Assembly (NCBI RefSeq): GCF_036311905.1
Contig: NZ_JAZDCH010000021.1
Span: forward strand, 1 to 64,000
Length of the DNA stretch: 64,000 nt
From: Brachybacterium sp036311905
GTDB taxonomy: Bacteria; Actinomycetota; Actinomycetes; Actinomycetales; Dermabacteraceae
Direction of reading: 5' to 3'
The notes below the pieces were generated by a model. The model saw only the letters and a list, made by a program, of their open reading frames with translations. It had not been told where the DNA came from and did no database searches. Position numbers and translations under genes: made by a program. Positions 7,876 to 16,030 of the stretch are shown in pieces (position 1 is the first letter of the stretch; every line of letters begins with the position of its first letter).

Positions 7876-8046
7876 TCAGGCCTTGATGACGCCGCCGAGG
7901 GCGTCACGCAGCTCCTCGGCCTCCGCTGCCGAGATCTCGACGACCAGACGGCCGCCCCCCTCGAGCGGGACGCGCATGATGATGCTGCGACCTTCCTCGA
8001 CGACCTCGAGCGGACCGTCTCCGGTGCGCGGCTTCATAGCGGCCAT
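7876..8046 (-). CDS. DUF3117 small conserved actinobacterial protein
   Basis: A 56-residue protein beginning MAAMKPRTGDGPLEV and containing the conserved MRVPLEGGGRLVVE core of DUF3117, a family near-universal in actinobacteria and of unknown function (Rv1211 in M. tuberculosis, from memory). An AAGGAGG ribosome-binding site lies 7 nt before ATG 8046. A longer open frame to 8124 exists, but the added residues are not family-like, so I place the start at 8046. The gene has its own predicted -10 at 8123-8128 and a strong downstream hairpin, suggesting a short abundant mRNA. Confidence 0.93.
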   Translation of the reverse strand: MAAMKPRTGDGPLEVVEEGRSIIMRVPLEGGGRLVVEISAAEAEELRDALGGVIKA

Positions 8047-8122
8047 GGCGTGCCTCCTTGATGTGTCGCTGCCCCGAGGTGCTCCCCCGGACGGGGCCTC
8101 GGACAGCGCGGGTACGGTGTCC

Positions 8123-8128
8123 ATTATC
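8123..8128 (-). promoter_or_regulatory. Predicted -10 (GATAAT) for the DUF3117 gene
   Basis: GATAAT read on the minus strand. The TAA stop codon of the upstream small membrane gene forms part of this hexamer. The predicted leader is about 70 nt. Confidence 0.5.
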
Positions 8129-8285
8129 TCAGGTCCTCGGACCTGCTGGAGCGCCGTGCCCGGTGACGCCTCCGCGGGAGCTCGATCCCGCCCCCGATCC
8201 GGCCCAGCGCGACCAGCACCAGGACCACGCCGACGACCACTGCGACGAGCAGCAGCAGGAGCACCATCGGGCTCGCGGCGGTCAC
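8124..8285 (-). CDS. Small single-pass membrane protein
   Basis: A 53-residue protein starting at GTG 8285, which overlaps the stop of the LOG-family gene by 4 nt (GTGA). One strongly hydrophobic helix (MVLLLLLVAVVVGVVLVLVA) occupies about residues 7-28 and is followed by an Arg/Ser-rich cytoplasmic tail (LPRRRHRARRSSRSEDLR). I do not recognise the family. The coupled overlap and the clean membrane-plus-basic-tail design support a real gene. It is the third gene after dapE and the LOG gene. Confidence 0.65.
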   Translation of the reverse strand: MTAASPMVLLLLLVAVVVGVVLVLVALGRIGGGIELPRRRHRARRSSRSEDLR

Positions 8286-9070
8286 CGCTGCGCCGCCTCC
8301 CGCAGCACCGCGAGGGCTTCCTCCGCGGTGTCCACCACGCGCAGCAGGTCGATGTCCTCGGGGTTGATGGTGGCCTCGTCCAGCACGGCGCTGCGCAGCC
8401 AGTCGAGCAGCCCCTGCCAGTAGGCGCGGCCGACGAGCACCACGGGGAACATCTCGACCTTGTGGGTCTGCATGAGGCACAGGGCCTCGAAGAGCTCGTC
8501 GAAGGTGCCGTAACCGCCGGGCATGACGACGAAGCCGCTGGAGTACTTCACGAACATGGTCTTGCGGGCGAAGAAGTAGCGGAAGTCGACGCCGAGGTCG
8601 ACGTACTGGTTCATCCCCTGCTCGTGCGGCAGCTCGATGCCGAGGCCGACGGAGACGCCGCCCGCTTCCTTGGCGCCGCGGTTCCCGGCCTCCATGATGC
8701 CGGGGCCGCCACCGGTGATCACCGCGTAGCCCATCTCCACGATGCCGGCGGCGATCTCCCGGGCCAGCTCGTAATGCGGGTGCCCGGCGGGGAGACGCGC
8801 GGAGCCGAAGATGGACACGGCCGGGCCCAGCTCGGCGAGAGCCCCGAAGCCCTCGACGAACTCGGACTGGATGCGCAGCACCCGCCAGGGGTCGGAGTGG
8901 ACCCAGTCGCCGGGGCCGTCCTCCTCGAGCAGGCGCTGGTCGGTGGTGCGGGTGGGGCGCTGGGCCCCGCGCAGGGTGACCGGCCCCTTGCGATGCTCGC
9001 GGTCGCGCAGCGCGGCGCTGTCCGGGGTCGGGGCGGCGCTGTCGGGGGTCGAGGACGTCGGGGTGCTCAT
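8282..9070 (-). CDS. LOG family (TIGR00730) nucleoside-5'-monophosphate phosphoribohydrolase-like protein
   Basis: A 262-residue Rossmann-fold protein with the LOG signature GGGPGIMEAGNRGA followed by PGGYGTFDE. Characterised members cleave the base from nucleoside monophosphates or cytokinin ribotides, and older annotations call them lysine decarboxylases. The first 40 residues are a Ser/Pro/Asp-rich tail. ATG 9070 overlaps the dapE stop (ATGA), so it is coupled to dapE, but a TACGCT hexamer 6 nt upstream inside the dapE end could also drive a leaderless transcript. It is homologous in position to Rv1205 near dapE. Confidence 0.92.
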   Translation of the reverse strand: MSTPTSSTPDSAAPTPDSAALRDREHRKGPVTLRGAQRPTRTTDQRLLEEDGPGDWVHSDPWRVLRIQSEFVEGFGALAELGPAVSIFGSARLPAGHPHYELAREIAAGIVEMGYAVITGGGPGIMEAGNRGAKEAGGVSVGLGIELPHEQGMNQYVDLGVDFRYFFARKTMFVKYSSGFVVMPGGYGTFDELFEALCLMQTHKVEMFPVVLVGRAYWQGLLDWLRSAVLDEATINPEDIDLLRVVDTAEEALAVLREAAQR

Positions 9071-10197
9071 GCATCGAGCGTAGTCGCCGGGGCCGACGGT
9101 GCGAGGAACCTCCGCAATCCCGCGAGGGCCGCCTCGAGGTCCGCGACCGGGACGTGCTCGTCGTCGGTGTGGGCGAGCAGCGGGTCCCCGGGGCCGAAGT
9201 TGACCGCGGGCGTGCCGAGGGCGGCGAAGCGGGAGACGTCGGTCCAGCCCTGCTTCGCAGCGACCGGGACGTCCGCGCCGAGGGCGGCGAGGAAGGCGCG
9301 GGCCGGGGCGGTGTCGAGACCGGGCAGGGCGCCGGGCGCGGCGTCGGTCACCTCGATGTCGAGGTCGAGGCCGGCCAGGACCTCGCGCACGTGCGCCTCG
9401 GCCTGCTCGACGGAGGTGTCCGGGGCGAAGCGGTAGTTCAGGGTGGCGCTCGCCCGGTCCGGGATGACGTTCCCGGCGATGCCGCCGCTGATCGCGACGG
9501 CGTTCAGGCACTCGCGGTACTCGAGCCCGTCGATCACGGCGCGGCGCGCCTCGTAGGCGGCGAGCCGCTCGAGGACGGGAGCGAGATGGTGGATGGCGTT
9601 GTCCCCCACCCAGTCCCGGGCGGAGTGGGCGGCGATGCCGCGCGCCGTGACCTCGAGCTTCATGGTGCCCTTGCAGCCGCCCTCGACGCCGGCGGAGGTC
9701 GGCTCGCCGAGGATCGCGAAGTCGGCCTCGAGCAGCTTGGGCCGCTCGGCCGCGAGGCGGGTGAGGGAGTTGTCGGCCGCGGCGACCTCCTCGTGGTCGT
9801 AGAAGATCCAGGTGAGGTCCATGGGGGCGGCGTCGGCCTCGACGGCCAGGGCCAGCAGCACGGCGACCCCGCCCTTCATGTCGCAGCTGCCGCGCCCCCA
9901 CAGCTCCTCGCGGCCCTCCCGCACCCGGCGACGGGAGGGGAGGTTGCCGGCGAGGGGGACGGTGTCGAGGTGCCCGGCGAGCAGCACGCGCTGCGGGAGT
10001 CCGCGGTCGGTGCGGGCGATCACGGTGTCGCCGTCGCGGAGCACCTCGAGGTGCGGGGCGCGATGGAGGAGCGTCTGCTCGATCGCGTCGGCGAGGGCGC
10101 GCTCGTTCCCGGAGACCGACTCGATGTCGACGATCGCGGCGGTGAGATCCGCGATCGGGGCGGTGGGGTCCAGGGCGGGGGCGTCGCTCGTGCTCAT
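9067..10197 (-). CDS. dapE: Succinyl-diaminopimelate desuccinylase
   Basis: A 376-residue M20 metallohydrolase that releases succinate from N-succinyl-LL-diaminopimelate in the succinylase branch of lysine and diaminopimelate synthesis. Metal and catalytic motifs are GHLDTVP, GRGSCDMKGG, DHEEV (catalytic and bridging acidic residues), LGEPT and the C-terminal HTDDEHV. The start is uncertain between ATG 10197 (MSTSDAP, chosen) and ATG 10206 (MAAM); neither has a Shine-Dalgarno sequence. It works with DapD (13171) and DapC (21361) in this window, and its product feeds MurE at 56 kb. Confidence 0.92.
   Translation of the reverse strand: MSTSDAPALDPTAPIADLTAAIVDIESVSGNERALADAIEQTLLHRAPHLEVLRDGDTVIARTDRGLPQRVLLAGHLDTVPLAGNLPSRRRVREGREELWGRGSCDMKGGVAVLLALAVEADAAPMDLTWIFYDHEEVAAADNSLTRLAAERPKLLEADFAILGEPTSAGVEGGCKGTMKLEVTARGIAAHSARDWVGDNAIHHLAPVLERLAAYEARRAVIDGLEYRECLNAVAISGGIAGNVIPDRASATLNYRFAPDTSVEQAEAHVREVLAGLDLDIEVTDAAPGALPGLDTAPARAFLAALGADVPVAAKQGWTDVSRFAALGTPAVNFGPGDPLLAHTDDEHVPVADLEAALAGLRRFLAPSAPATTLDA
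9077..9082 (-). promoter_or_regulatory. Predicted leaderless -10 for the LOG-family gene
   Basis: TACGCT, 6 nt before ATG 9070, located within the last codons of dapE. It is the same hexamer and spacing as at 1562-1567. Confidence 0.5.
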
Positions 10198-10280
10198 GGC
10201 GGCCATGGTGCCACGGCCGACGGGCGCCGCGGCGGCGGGCAGGTGCCGCTCACGTCGGGCTCCCTCCCGCACCCGACCGC

Positions 10281-12050
10281 TCACTCCGCGGTCCAGGCAC
10301 CTCCGGCCCGGGCGAGGCGCAGCGCGACCGCCTCGGCGTGGCGCAGCAGCTGGGCGGAGGTCCCCGGCTCGGCGGTGATCGCGGATCCGGGCTGCGCGGT
10401 GGAGACGGGCACGCCCACCATGAGGCGCCGTTCGTAGACGGTGCCGTCGGTGCCGACGGGGGTGTACAGGCCGTCGACGGCGATCGAGCCGGTGAGCATA
10501 CGGGTGCGGCTGCCGCGGGACGCCCAGGAGTCCTTCTGCGCCTCGCCCCGCTCGCGCCAGGCGCCGAGCAGGGGGCTGCGGTAGGCGGGGAGGTCCACGG
10601 GCGGCAGGTGCGCCTCGAGCACGCCGTCGCAGAGCAGGCTCGCACCCTCCGCGCCGCGCACGGCGTAGCGTCCCGCGGCCTCGTCGATGTCGAGGTGCAT
10701 CCGCGGGCCGACGAAGCGCACCAGCCCCGCCTCCTCGAGGGCGAGCACCTGGCGGGCGCGGAGCACGGGCGGTCCCGAGGCCCAGGAGGCGAAGGCGTTG
10801 CGGAGGTGGCCGTCGATGTCGCGGCGCACCGACTCGGTCGTATAGGCACCGAGGTCGATCAGCCGATTGACCTGCACGCGCATCGCGATCAGCACGCGAT
10901 ACACGAGCACCCACGCGGGGTCCGGGGCGGTTGCGGCGCGCAGCGCCTCCCGCAGCACGTCGCGGGTACGGCGGTGCGCGTCCTCGACGGCCCGGGCGTC
11001 CCCGCCGCGCCGACCGAAGGGGAACAGCAGCGGCAGCAGCGCCCCGTCGCGGGCGAGCTCGGCGAAACCAGCCGCGGCGAGCGCGCGGCGCAGCTCGGCG
11101 AGGATCAGCGGCATGACCTCCCGTTCGTGGTCCACGCCGGCGGGGCGCACCGCGAGCTCGAGCACCCGCTCGGGGGTGAGGACCTCGGGCGTGTAGGGGG
11201 CCGGCAGCTCGCTGCCGAGGTCGGGCTTCGGGCGGTAGACCATCCCCGAGCGGGAGCCGACCACGAGCAGCGGCTCGCCGCCGCCGGGCAGGTAACGGAG
11301 GCCCGAGGGAGCCTCGTCGTCCGGCACGAAACGGCCACCCGCCACGGAGGTGAGCATGCCGATCGCGTCGTAGAAGTTCAGCCCCATCCCCTGCACCGCG
11401 ACGGCCTCACGACCGAGCATCGCCGCGTAGTCGACCTCGAGCGGGTTGGCGGGGCCGAGGTGGAGCAGGCCGTGCCGCTCGGCGGCGTCGGCGAGCTGCT
11501 GGGAGCGGGGGCCGAGGGCGGTGGCGAGGTGCCCGAGGGCGAGGGCGACCGCGTCGACGCGCAGCACCCTCCCGTCATCGAGTCGCACCCGCTGGGGACC
11601 GTCGGCGGGTCCGGTGACGTCGACCGCCTCGGCGGCGTGCGGGACGATCCGCAGCCGCTGCGGGTCGGCATCGGCGATCGCGCGCTCGAGGACGGCGGCG
11701 AGGTAGCGCCCGTGGGCGGCGCGCGAGGCGAAGTCGGTGGGGGCGTATCCCTCGGCGGCGAGATGGTCGGCGAGGGTGTCCCGGTGCGCGGCGGGGAGCT
11801 GCGGATGACAGCTCGCATCGGGGTAGAGCGTGGTCTGGCAGGTGGTGGTGTTCATGAGCAGCACCTCGGGCTGGTCATGACGCCACACCGCTCCCCCGCG
11901 CCCCACGAGCGGATCGATCACGTGGACGGTGAGCGGCCCCTGCCAGGACCCGGTGCGGGAGGCGGCGACGAGCCGTTCGACGATCGCCGTGCCGCGGGGA
12001 CCGGCGCCGACGACGGCGAGGGTGCGCAGGGGCTCGGAGCGATCGGTCAT
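10281..12050 (-). CDS. FAD/NAD(P)-binding domain protein
   Basis: A 589-residue flavoprotein-like protein. The N-terminal dinucleotide-binding loop VVGAGPRGTAIVERL (about residues 11-25) and the later LALGHLATAL strand fit the FAD-NAD(P)-binding (NAD_binding_9) family. Members are often next to siderophore or secondary metabolism genes and lack a fixed reaction; no substrate can be named. It is a single gene here, transcribed divergently from a membrane protein. The start at ATG 12050 is preceded by GGGAGG and by CATACT, so it is either leaderless or carries an ultrashort Shine-Dalgarno leader. The 83-bp gap to dapE contains no clear terminator. Confidence 0.85.
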   Translation of the reverse strand: MTDRSEPLRTLAVVGAGPRGTAIVERLVAASRTGSWQGPLTVHVIDPLVGRGGAVWRHDQPEVLLMNTTTCQTTLYPDASCHPQLPAAHRDTLADHLAAEGYAPTDFASRAAHGRYLAAVLERAIADADPQRLRIVPHAAEAVDVTGPADGPQRVRLDDGRVLRVDAVALALGHLATALGPRSQQLADAAERHGLLHLGPANPLEVDYAAMLGREAVAVQGMGLNFYDAIGMLTSVAGGRFVPDDEAPSGLRYLPGGGEPLLVVGSRSGMVYRPKPDLGSELPAPYTPEVLTPERVLELAVRPAGVDHEREVMPLILAELRRALAAAGFAELARDGALLPLLFPFGRRGGDARAVEDAHRRTRDVLREALRAATAPDPAWVLVYRVLIAMRVQVNRLIDLGAYTTESVRRDIDGHLRNAFASWASGPPVLRARQVLALEEAGLVRFVGPRMHLDIDEAAGRYAVRGAEGASLLCDGVLEAHLPPVDLPAYRSPLLGAWRERGEAQKDSWASRGSRTRMLTGSIAVDGLYTPVGTDGTVYERRLMVGVPVSTAQPGSAITAEPGTSAQLLRHAEAVALRLARAGGAWTAE

Positions 12051-12056
12051 CCTCCC

Positions 12057-12062
12057 AGTATG
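12057..12062 (-). promoter_or_regulatory. Predicted -10 (CATACT) for the FAD/NAD(P)-binding protein
   Basis: CATACT ends 6 nt (GGGAGG) before ATG 12050. The spacer itself could act as a ribosome-binding site if transcription starts further upstream. Confidence 0.4.
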
Positions 12063-12131
12063 CGATGCCCTGTGCGGTGGTCCGACTCGTGTCGGGCACC
12101 GTCGGCCGACGGGTTCTGGGACCATGGACGC

Positions 12132-13046
12132 ATGTCGACCGCGCCGCCGCCCCGCCATCTGCCCCGTGCCGTCTCCTCGGAGATGCCGCGGCTGATGGGC
12201 GGCCGTCAGCTCGCGCGGATCCGGGCGATCGCCGAGTCGACGCCGCTGCCGGAGGAGCGGGCGCTGGCCGATGCCGCCGTGCTCACGGCCTGGCTGACCC
12301 CGGCGCAGCGCGCCCGCTACGCCCGCTCCCTGCGCAGCGGACCGGGGCCCGAGGAGTTCGCGGAGCGCCTGGCCGATGAGCGTCGGGTCGCGCTCGAGGA
12401 GGACCACGAGGCGCTGGTCGAGGAGCTGGAGTCGGCCGCCGCGGCGCAGCGTGCCGCGCGGCAGACCCCCTGGCGGGTCCTCGAAGGTCTGCTCCTGCTC
12501 ACGGCGCTCGGCCTCCTCGCCACCGTCGCCGTCCTCGATGCGTGGCCCCGCGACCGGGCGTCGGCGCTCACCCTCTCCGCGTACCCGGAGGAGCTGGCGT
12601 GGCTCGTCGGCGGGGCGGCGCTGTCGCTGCTGGTGGCCGCGGTCGTCGGGTCGGTGGCGACCCGCCGCCGGGACCGGGCGCTGCTGGACTGGGCCGTGGA
12701 CCGTCCGGGCCAGCTGGGCCGCGGCCTGCCGATGGCGATCGGGCCGCAGCGCGAATCGGCCGGCCCGGCGATCCTGCGTGCCCTGGGCCCCGCGCTGCTG
12801 CTCGCGGCCGGGGTGCTGGCCCTCGTCGCCGGGGCGGCGGTGCTGCTGATCGCGCTGCTCGCCGTCGGCGAGAGCGACCTGCTGACCTCCTCCCTCGCCG
12901 CTCTCGTCGGCGGAGCGGTGCTCATCGCCGCCGCGGCGCTGTGGAGCCATCTGAACGGCCGACGGCTCGAGCGGGTCGTGCGCCGGGCCCGCGCGATCGA
13001 GTGGGTCGGCTCCGCGACCTCGGGCGGGGCGACGCCGGCGGTGTGA
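12132..13046 (+). CDS. Four-helix membrane protein of unknown function
   Basis: A 304-residue protein I do not recognise. Residues 1-110 are soluble and Arg/Glu/Ala-rich, probably coiled coil (EEDHEALVEELESAAAAQRA). Four hydrophobic segments then follow at about 117-140, 155-178, 212-245 and 252-275, and the tail is basic. ATG 12132 was chosen because the GACCAT hexamer lies exactly 6 nt upstream, matching other starts in the window. It is divergent from the FAD/NAD(P)-binding protein and upstream of dapD on the same strand with a 124-bp gap. Confidence 0.8.
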   Translation: MSTAPPPRHLPRAVSSEMPRLMGGRQLARIRAIAESTPLPEERALADAAVLTAWLTPAQRARYARSLRSGPGPEEFAERLADERRVALEEDHEALVEELESAAAAQRAARQTPWRVLEGLLLLTALGLLATVAVLDAWPRDRASALTLSAYPEELAWLVGGAALSLLVAAVVGSVATRRRDRALLDWAVDRPGQLGRGLPMAIGPQRESAGPAILRALGPALLLAAGVLALVAGAAVLLIALLAVGESDLLTSSLAALVGGAVLIAAAALWSHLNGRRLERVVRRARAIEWVGSATSGGATPAV

Positions 13047-13158
13047 GCGGCGCGGCGGTGCCGACCTCCGGCAGGTCGCGGTGCAAGGCGTCCCCGGCCC
13101 TCGTGTGTCCTTCGCCCCGCCCGTCGGACTCCCCCGGCTCCTTCTCGGGACCGCTCCG

Positions 13159-13164
13159 TAGACT
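13159..13164 (+). promoter_or_regulatory. Predicted leaderless -10 for dapD
   Basis: TAGACT, 6 nt (CGCCCC) before ATG 13171, with no Shine-Dalgarno sequence between them. Confidence 0.6.
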
Positions 13165-13170
13165 CGCCCC

Positions 13171-14163
13171 ATGACTTCTTCGACGACGGACACCTCCGCC
13201 CCGACGACCGCTCCCGCCACCCACGCGTGGGGCATCGGCCTGGCCACGCTGGCCGCCGACGGCTCGACCCTGGACGCCTGGTACCCGGCTCCGGAGCTCG
13301 GCGAGGCGCCCGCGGATCCCGCGGCCCACCCCCTCCACGCGCAGCTCGCCGCCGCCGCGACCCAGGACGAGGTGCGCGCCACCGCCCAGGAGGTCGTGGT
13401 CCGCGCGATCGACCTCACCGCCGCCCCGGCCGATGCGGCCGACGCCTATCTGCGCCTGCACCTGCTCTCCCACCGGCTCGTGCAGCCCAACGCCCAGAAC
13501 CTCGACGGCCTGTTCGGAGCGCTCACCAACGTGGTGTGGACCTCCGAGGGTCCCTGCGCGGTGACCGGCTTCGAGGAGACCCGCCTGCGCCTGATCGCGG
13601 CGGGCCGCACCCCGACGGTGTTCTCGGTCGACAAGTTCCCGCGCATGGTCGATTACGTGCTGCCCGCCGGTGTGCGCATCGGCGACGCGGACCGCGTGCG
13701 CCTGGGCGCCCACCTCGCCGAGGGCACCACGGTGATGCACGAGGGCTTCGTGAACTTCAACGCCGGCACCCTCGGCACCTCGATGATCGAGGGCCGCATC
13801 TCCCAGGGCGTCATCGTCGAGGACGGCTCCGACGTGGGCGGCGGCGCCTCCACGATGGGCACTCTCTCCGGCGGCGGCACCGAGCGGGTCCGCATCGGCC
13901 GCCGCTCGCTGATCGGCGCGGAGGCCGGGATCGGCATCGCCCTCGGCGACGACTGCGTGGTCGAGGCGGGGCTGTACGTCACCGCCGGCACCAAGGTCAC
14001 GGTGGTCGGCGAGGCCGGCGTCGAGCCGCACGTGGTCAAGGCCCGTGAGCTCTCCGGCGTGCCGAACCTGCTCTTCCGCCGCAACTCGCTGACCGGTGCG
14101 GTCGAGGTCGTCGCCCGGGCAGGGCAGACCGTCGCCCTCAACGAGGCGCTGCACGCCAACTGA
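13171..14163 (+). CDS. dapD: 2,3,4,5-tetrahydropyridine-2,6-dicarboxylate N-succinyltransferase
   Basis: A 330-residue actinobacterial-type DapD that transfers succinyl from succinyl-CoA to tetrahydrodipicolinate. The N-terminal mixed domain is followed by a left-handed beta-helix of hexapeptide repeats (about residues 165-290, for example VRLGAHLAEGTTVMHEGFVN and the glycine-rich DVGGGASTMGTLSGGG). The length is normal for the actinobacterial subtype. ATG 13171 fits the leaderless pattern. With dapE and dapC in the same window it completes most of the succinylase branch to meso-diaminopimelate. Confidence 0.95.
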   Translation: MTSSTTDTSAPTTAPATHAWGIGLATLAADGSTLDAWYPAPELGEAPADPAAHPLHAQLAAAATQDEVRATAQEVVVRAIDLTAAPADAADAYLRLHLLSHRLVQPNAQNLDGLFGALTNVVWTSEGPCAVTGFEETRLRLIAAGRTPTVFSVDKFPRMVDYVLPAGVRIGDADRVRLGAHLAEGTTVMHEGFVNFNAGTLGTSMIEGRISQGVIVEDGSDVGGGASTMGTLSGGGTERVRIGRRSLIGAEAGIGIALGDDCVVEAGLYVTAGTKVTVVGEAGVEPHVVKARELSGVPNLLFRRNSLTGAVEVVARAGQTVALNEALHAN

Positions 14164-14197
14164 CAGTTCCCGCCCGCACCACCCGAAGGGATCCGAG

Positions 14198-15133
14198 GTG
14201 ACGCATCGCGCCCGCCCCGCGCGCTCCGCGACGCGTCACCTCGCGATCCCCCTGGTGATGGTGCTGCTGCTGGGCGGGATCGCCGGCGGCTCCTATCTCG
14301 CGCTCGAGCGCTACGGCTCCCCCGCCCACGCCGGGACCTGCGTCGCCACCGGCCTCGGGACCAGCCACCGCTACACCACCGACCGCGTCGCGAACGCCGC
14401 GCTGATCAGCGCGATCGCCGTGGACCGGGGCATGCCGCCGCGCGCGGCGTCGATCGCGCTCGCGACGGCCTATCAGGAGTCGCGCCTGCAGAACATCGAC
14501 CACGGCGACCGCGATTCGCTGGGGCTGTTCCAGCAGCGGCCCTCGCAGGGGTGGGGCACGGAGGAGGAGATCATGGATCCGATCTACTCCGCCAACGCCT
14601 TCTACGACGCGCTCGAGCAGGTCGAGGGCTACGCGCAGGGCGACATCAACGACGTGGCCCAGGAGGTGCAGCGCAGCGGCTTCCCGGAGGCGTACCGGGA
14701 CCACGAGACCGAGGGGCGGCTGTACGCCTCCGCGCTCACCGGGCAGTCCGGGGCGAACCTGGTCTGCTCCCTCGAGGATGTCGGGGCGACCGTCTCCCCC
14801 GAGCAGGTCCGTGCCGAGATCGCCCGCCAGTTCCCGCGCCTCACCGAGGCGGGCCGGATCACGACGGCTCTCGCGGGCGCGGCCGAGTCGGCGCCGCAGG
14901 TGCCCGGCGGGGCGGGGGCCACCGCGCTGGTGATCGACGTCGGCGGCGACGAGACGCTCGGCTGGGCGCTCGCGAACTGGGCCGTGGCCCGCGCGGCCGA
15001 CGACGCCGTGGTGCAGGTCAGCTATCAGGGTCGGGTCTGGGATCGCGCGGTGCGGGGCGAACAGGCTGCGCGCTGGGCGGACGCCGACGGCGGCGACAGC
15101 GAGCGAGTGGTGGTGCTGGTCGCCGGCGGCTGA
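14198..15133 (+). CDS. Membrane-anchored or secreted lysozyme-like (transglycosylase-fold) protein
   Basis: A 311-residue protein starting at GTG 14198, preceded by GAAGGG at 14185-14190. An N-terminal basic stretch leads into a hydrophobic segment (about 17-38), an uncleaved anchor or signal peptide. Residues about 60-175 resemble the lysozyme-like domain of actinobacterial secreted proteins, including ALATAYQESRLQNIDHGDRD and SLGLFQQRPSQGWGT with a candidate catalytic Glu in QESRL. Some databases mislabel such proteins as heavy metal transporters. The C-terminal 90 residues are unassigned. Two Cys residues flank the domain. It lies 34 bp after dapD and is probably co-transcribed. Confidence 0.75.
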   Translation: MTHRARPARSATRHLAIPLVMVLLLGGIAGGSYLALERYGSPAHAGTCVATGLGTSHRYTTDRVANAALISAIAVDRGMPPRAASIALATAYQESRLQNIDHGDRDSLGLFQQRPSQGWGTEEEIMDPIYSANAFYDALEQVEGYAQGDINDVAQEVQRSGFPEAYRDHETEGRLYASALTGQSGANLVCSLEDVGATVSPEQVRAEIARQFPRLTEAGRITTALAGAAESAPQVPGGAGATALVIDVGGDETLGWALANWAVARAADDAVVQVSYQGRVWDRAVRGEQAARWADADGGDSERVVVLVAGG

Positions 15134-15165
15134 GGCGTCCGGAGCAGTCCGGGGCGCCCCCGGGC

Positions 15166-16023
15166 TCAGAAGACCGTGAGCCCACGGTCGCGGAACTGCT
15201 CGCGGACCCGCTCGACCACCTCGGCGGACGGCGGGGCGACATCCCGGAGCCGGTACTCCATGCCGAGGCTGTCCCACTTGTCCTGGCCCATGTTGTGGAA
15301 GGGCAGCACCTCGACGCGGTCCACGACCGCGGACCAGCGCTCGACGATGTCCGCGACCCGCTCGACGTTCTCGACGTCGTCGGTCCATCCGGGGACGACC
15401 ACGAAGCGGATCCACACCCGGGCGGTGCCGCGGGCGGCGAGCCGGTCCCCGAAGTCGATCGTCGGCTGCAGGGAGCGGCCGGTCAGCGCCCGGTACGCCT
15501 CCTCGCTGCCGGACTTGACGTCCAGCAGCACCAGGTCGACGTCCTCGAGCATCGCGTCGGAGGCGGCGGCGCCGAGATAGCCGGAGGTGTCGATCGCGGT
15601 GTGCACCCCCATCTCGCGGGCCGCGTGCAGCACCCGCGCCGCGGCGGCGGGCTGCATCAGCACCTCCCCGCCGGAGAGGGTGATCCCCCCGCCGGTGGAG
15701 CGGAACACGGGCCGGTAGCGGCGGACCTTGCGGATCAGCTCGGAGACCTCGACCTCCTCGCCGCGGCGCCGCTCCATGGTGTCGGGGTTGTGGCAGTAGA
15801 CGCAGCGCAGCGGGCAGCCGGCGAAGAACACCGTCAGCCGGGTACCGGGGCCGTCGACGGCGGTGACCAGCTCCCAGGAGTGGACCGAGGCGACCTCTCC
15901 CGCGCGGATCGCCCGGAGGCGCTCGGCGCGGTCGAGGTCCGCGGCGGCCACCCCGTCGAGCCCGGCCCCGTGGCGACGGGGCACGGTCGGGGCGGGCACC
16001 GCGGGGAGAGCGATGTCGGTCAT
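15166..16023 (-). CDS. pflA: Pyruvate formate-lyase activating enzyme (radical SAM)
   Basis: A 285-residue radical SAM enzyme that installs the glycyl radical on pyruvate formate-lyase. The [4Fe-4S] cysteines C70, C74 and C77 lie in FFAGCPLRCVYCHNPDT, and the following GGGITLSGGEVLMQP is the SAM-binding GGE region. It has about 35 extra N-terminal residues compared with E. coli PflA. It starts 7 nt after the glycyl-radical protein stop, so it is in the same operon (pflB, glycyl-radical gene, pflA). Its substrate here should be the separate 83-residue polypeptide rather than PflB itself. Confidence 0.95.
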   Translation of the reverse strand: MTDIALPAVPAPTVPRRHGAGLDGVAAADLDRAERLRAIRAGEVASVHSWELVTAVDGPGTRLTVFFAGCPLRCVYCHNPDTMERRRGEEVEVSELIRKVRRYRPVFRSTGGGITLSGGEVLMQPAAAARVLHAAREMGVHTAIDTSGYLGAAASDAMLEDVDLVLLDVKSGSEEAYRALTGRSLQPTIDFGDRLAARGTARVWIRFVVVPGWTDDVENVERVADIVERWSAVVDRVEVLPFHNMGQDKWDSLGMEYRLRDVAPPSAEVVERVREQFRDRGLTVF

Positions 16024-16030
16024 GGCGGGG

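Noticed and set aside
7876..8124. Longer 82-residue form of the DUF3117 protein
   Set aside because: The family starts at MAAMKPRTG, and the AAGGAGG site sits just before ATG 8046, so the upstream 26 codons are untranslated leader.
10338..13046. Plus-strand frame of 902 codons across the FAD/NAD(P)-binding gene
   Set aside because: The part antisense to the flavoprotein has no recognisable domain. Only the last 304 codons from ATG 12132 look like a real membrane protein.
14163..14198. Fusion of dapD with the downstream lysozyme-like gene
   Set aside because: dapD ends with a normal stop at 14163, and the next gene has its own GAAGGG site and GTG start. The open frame running into dapD is only a different reading frame.
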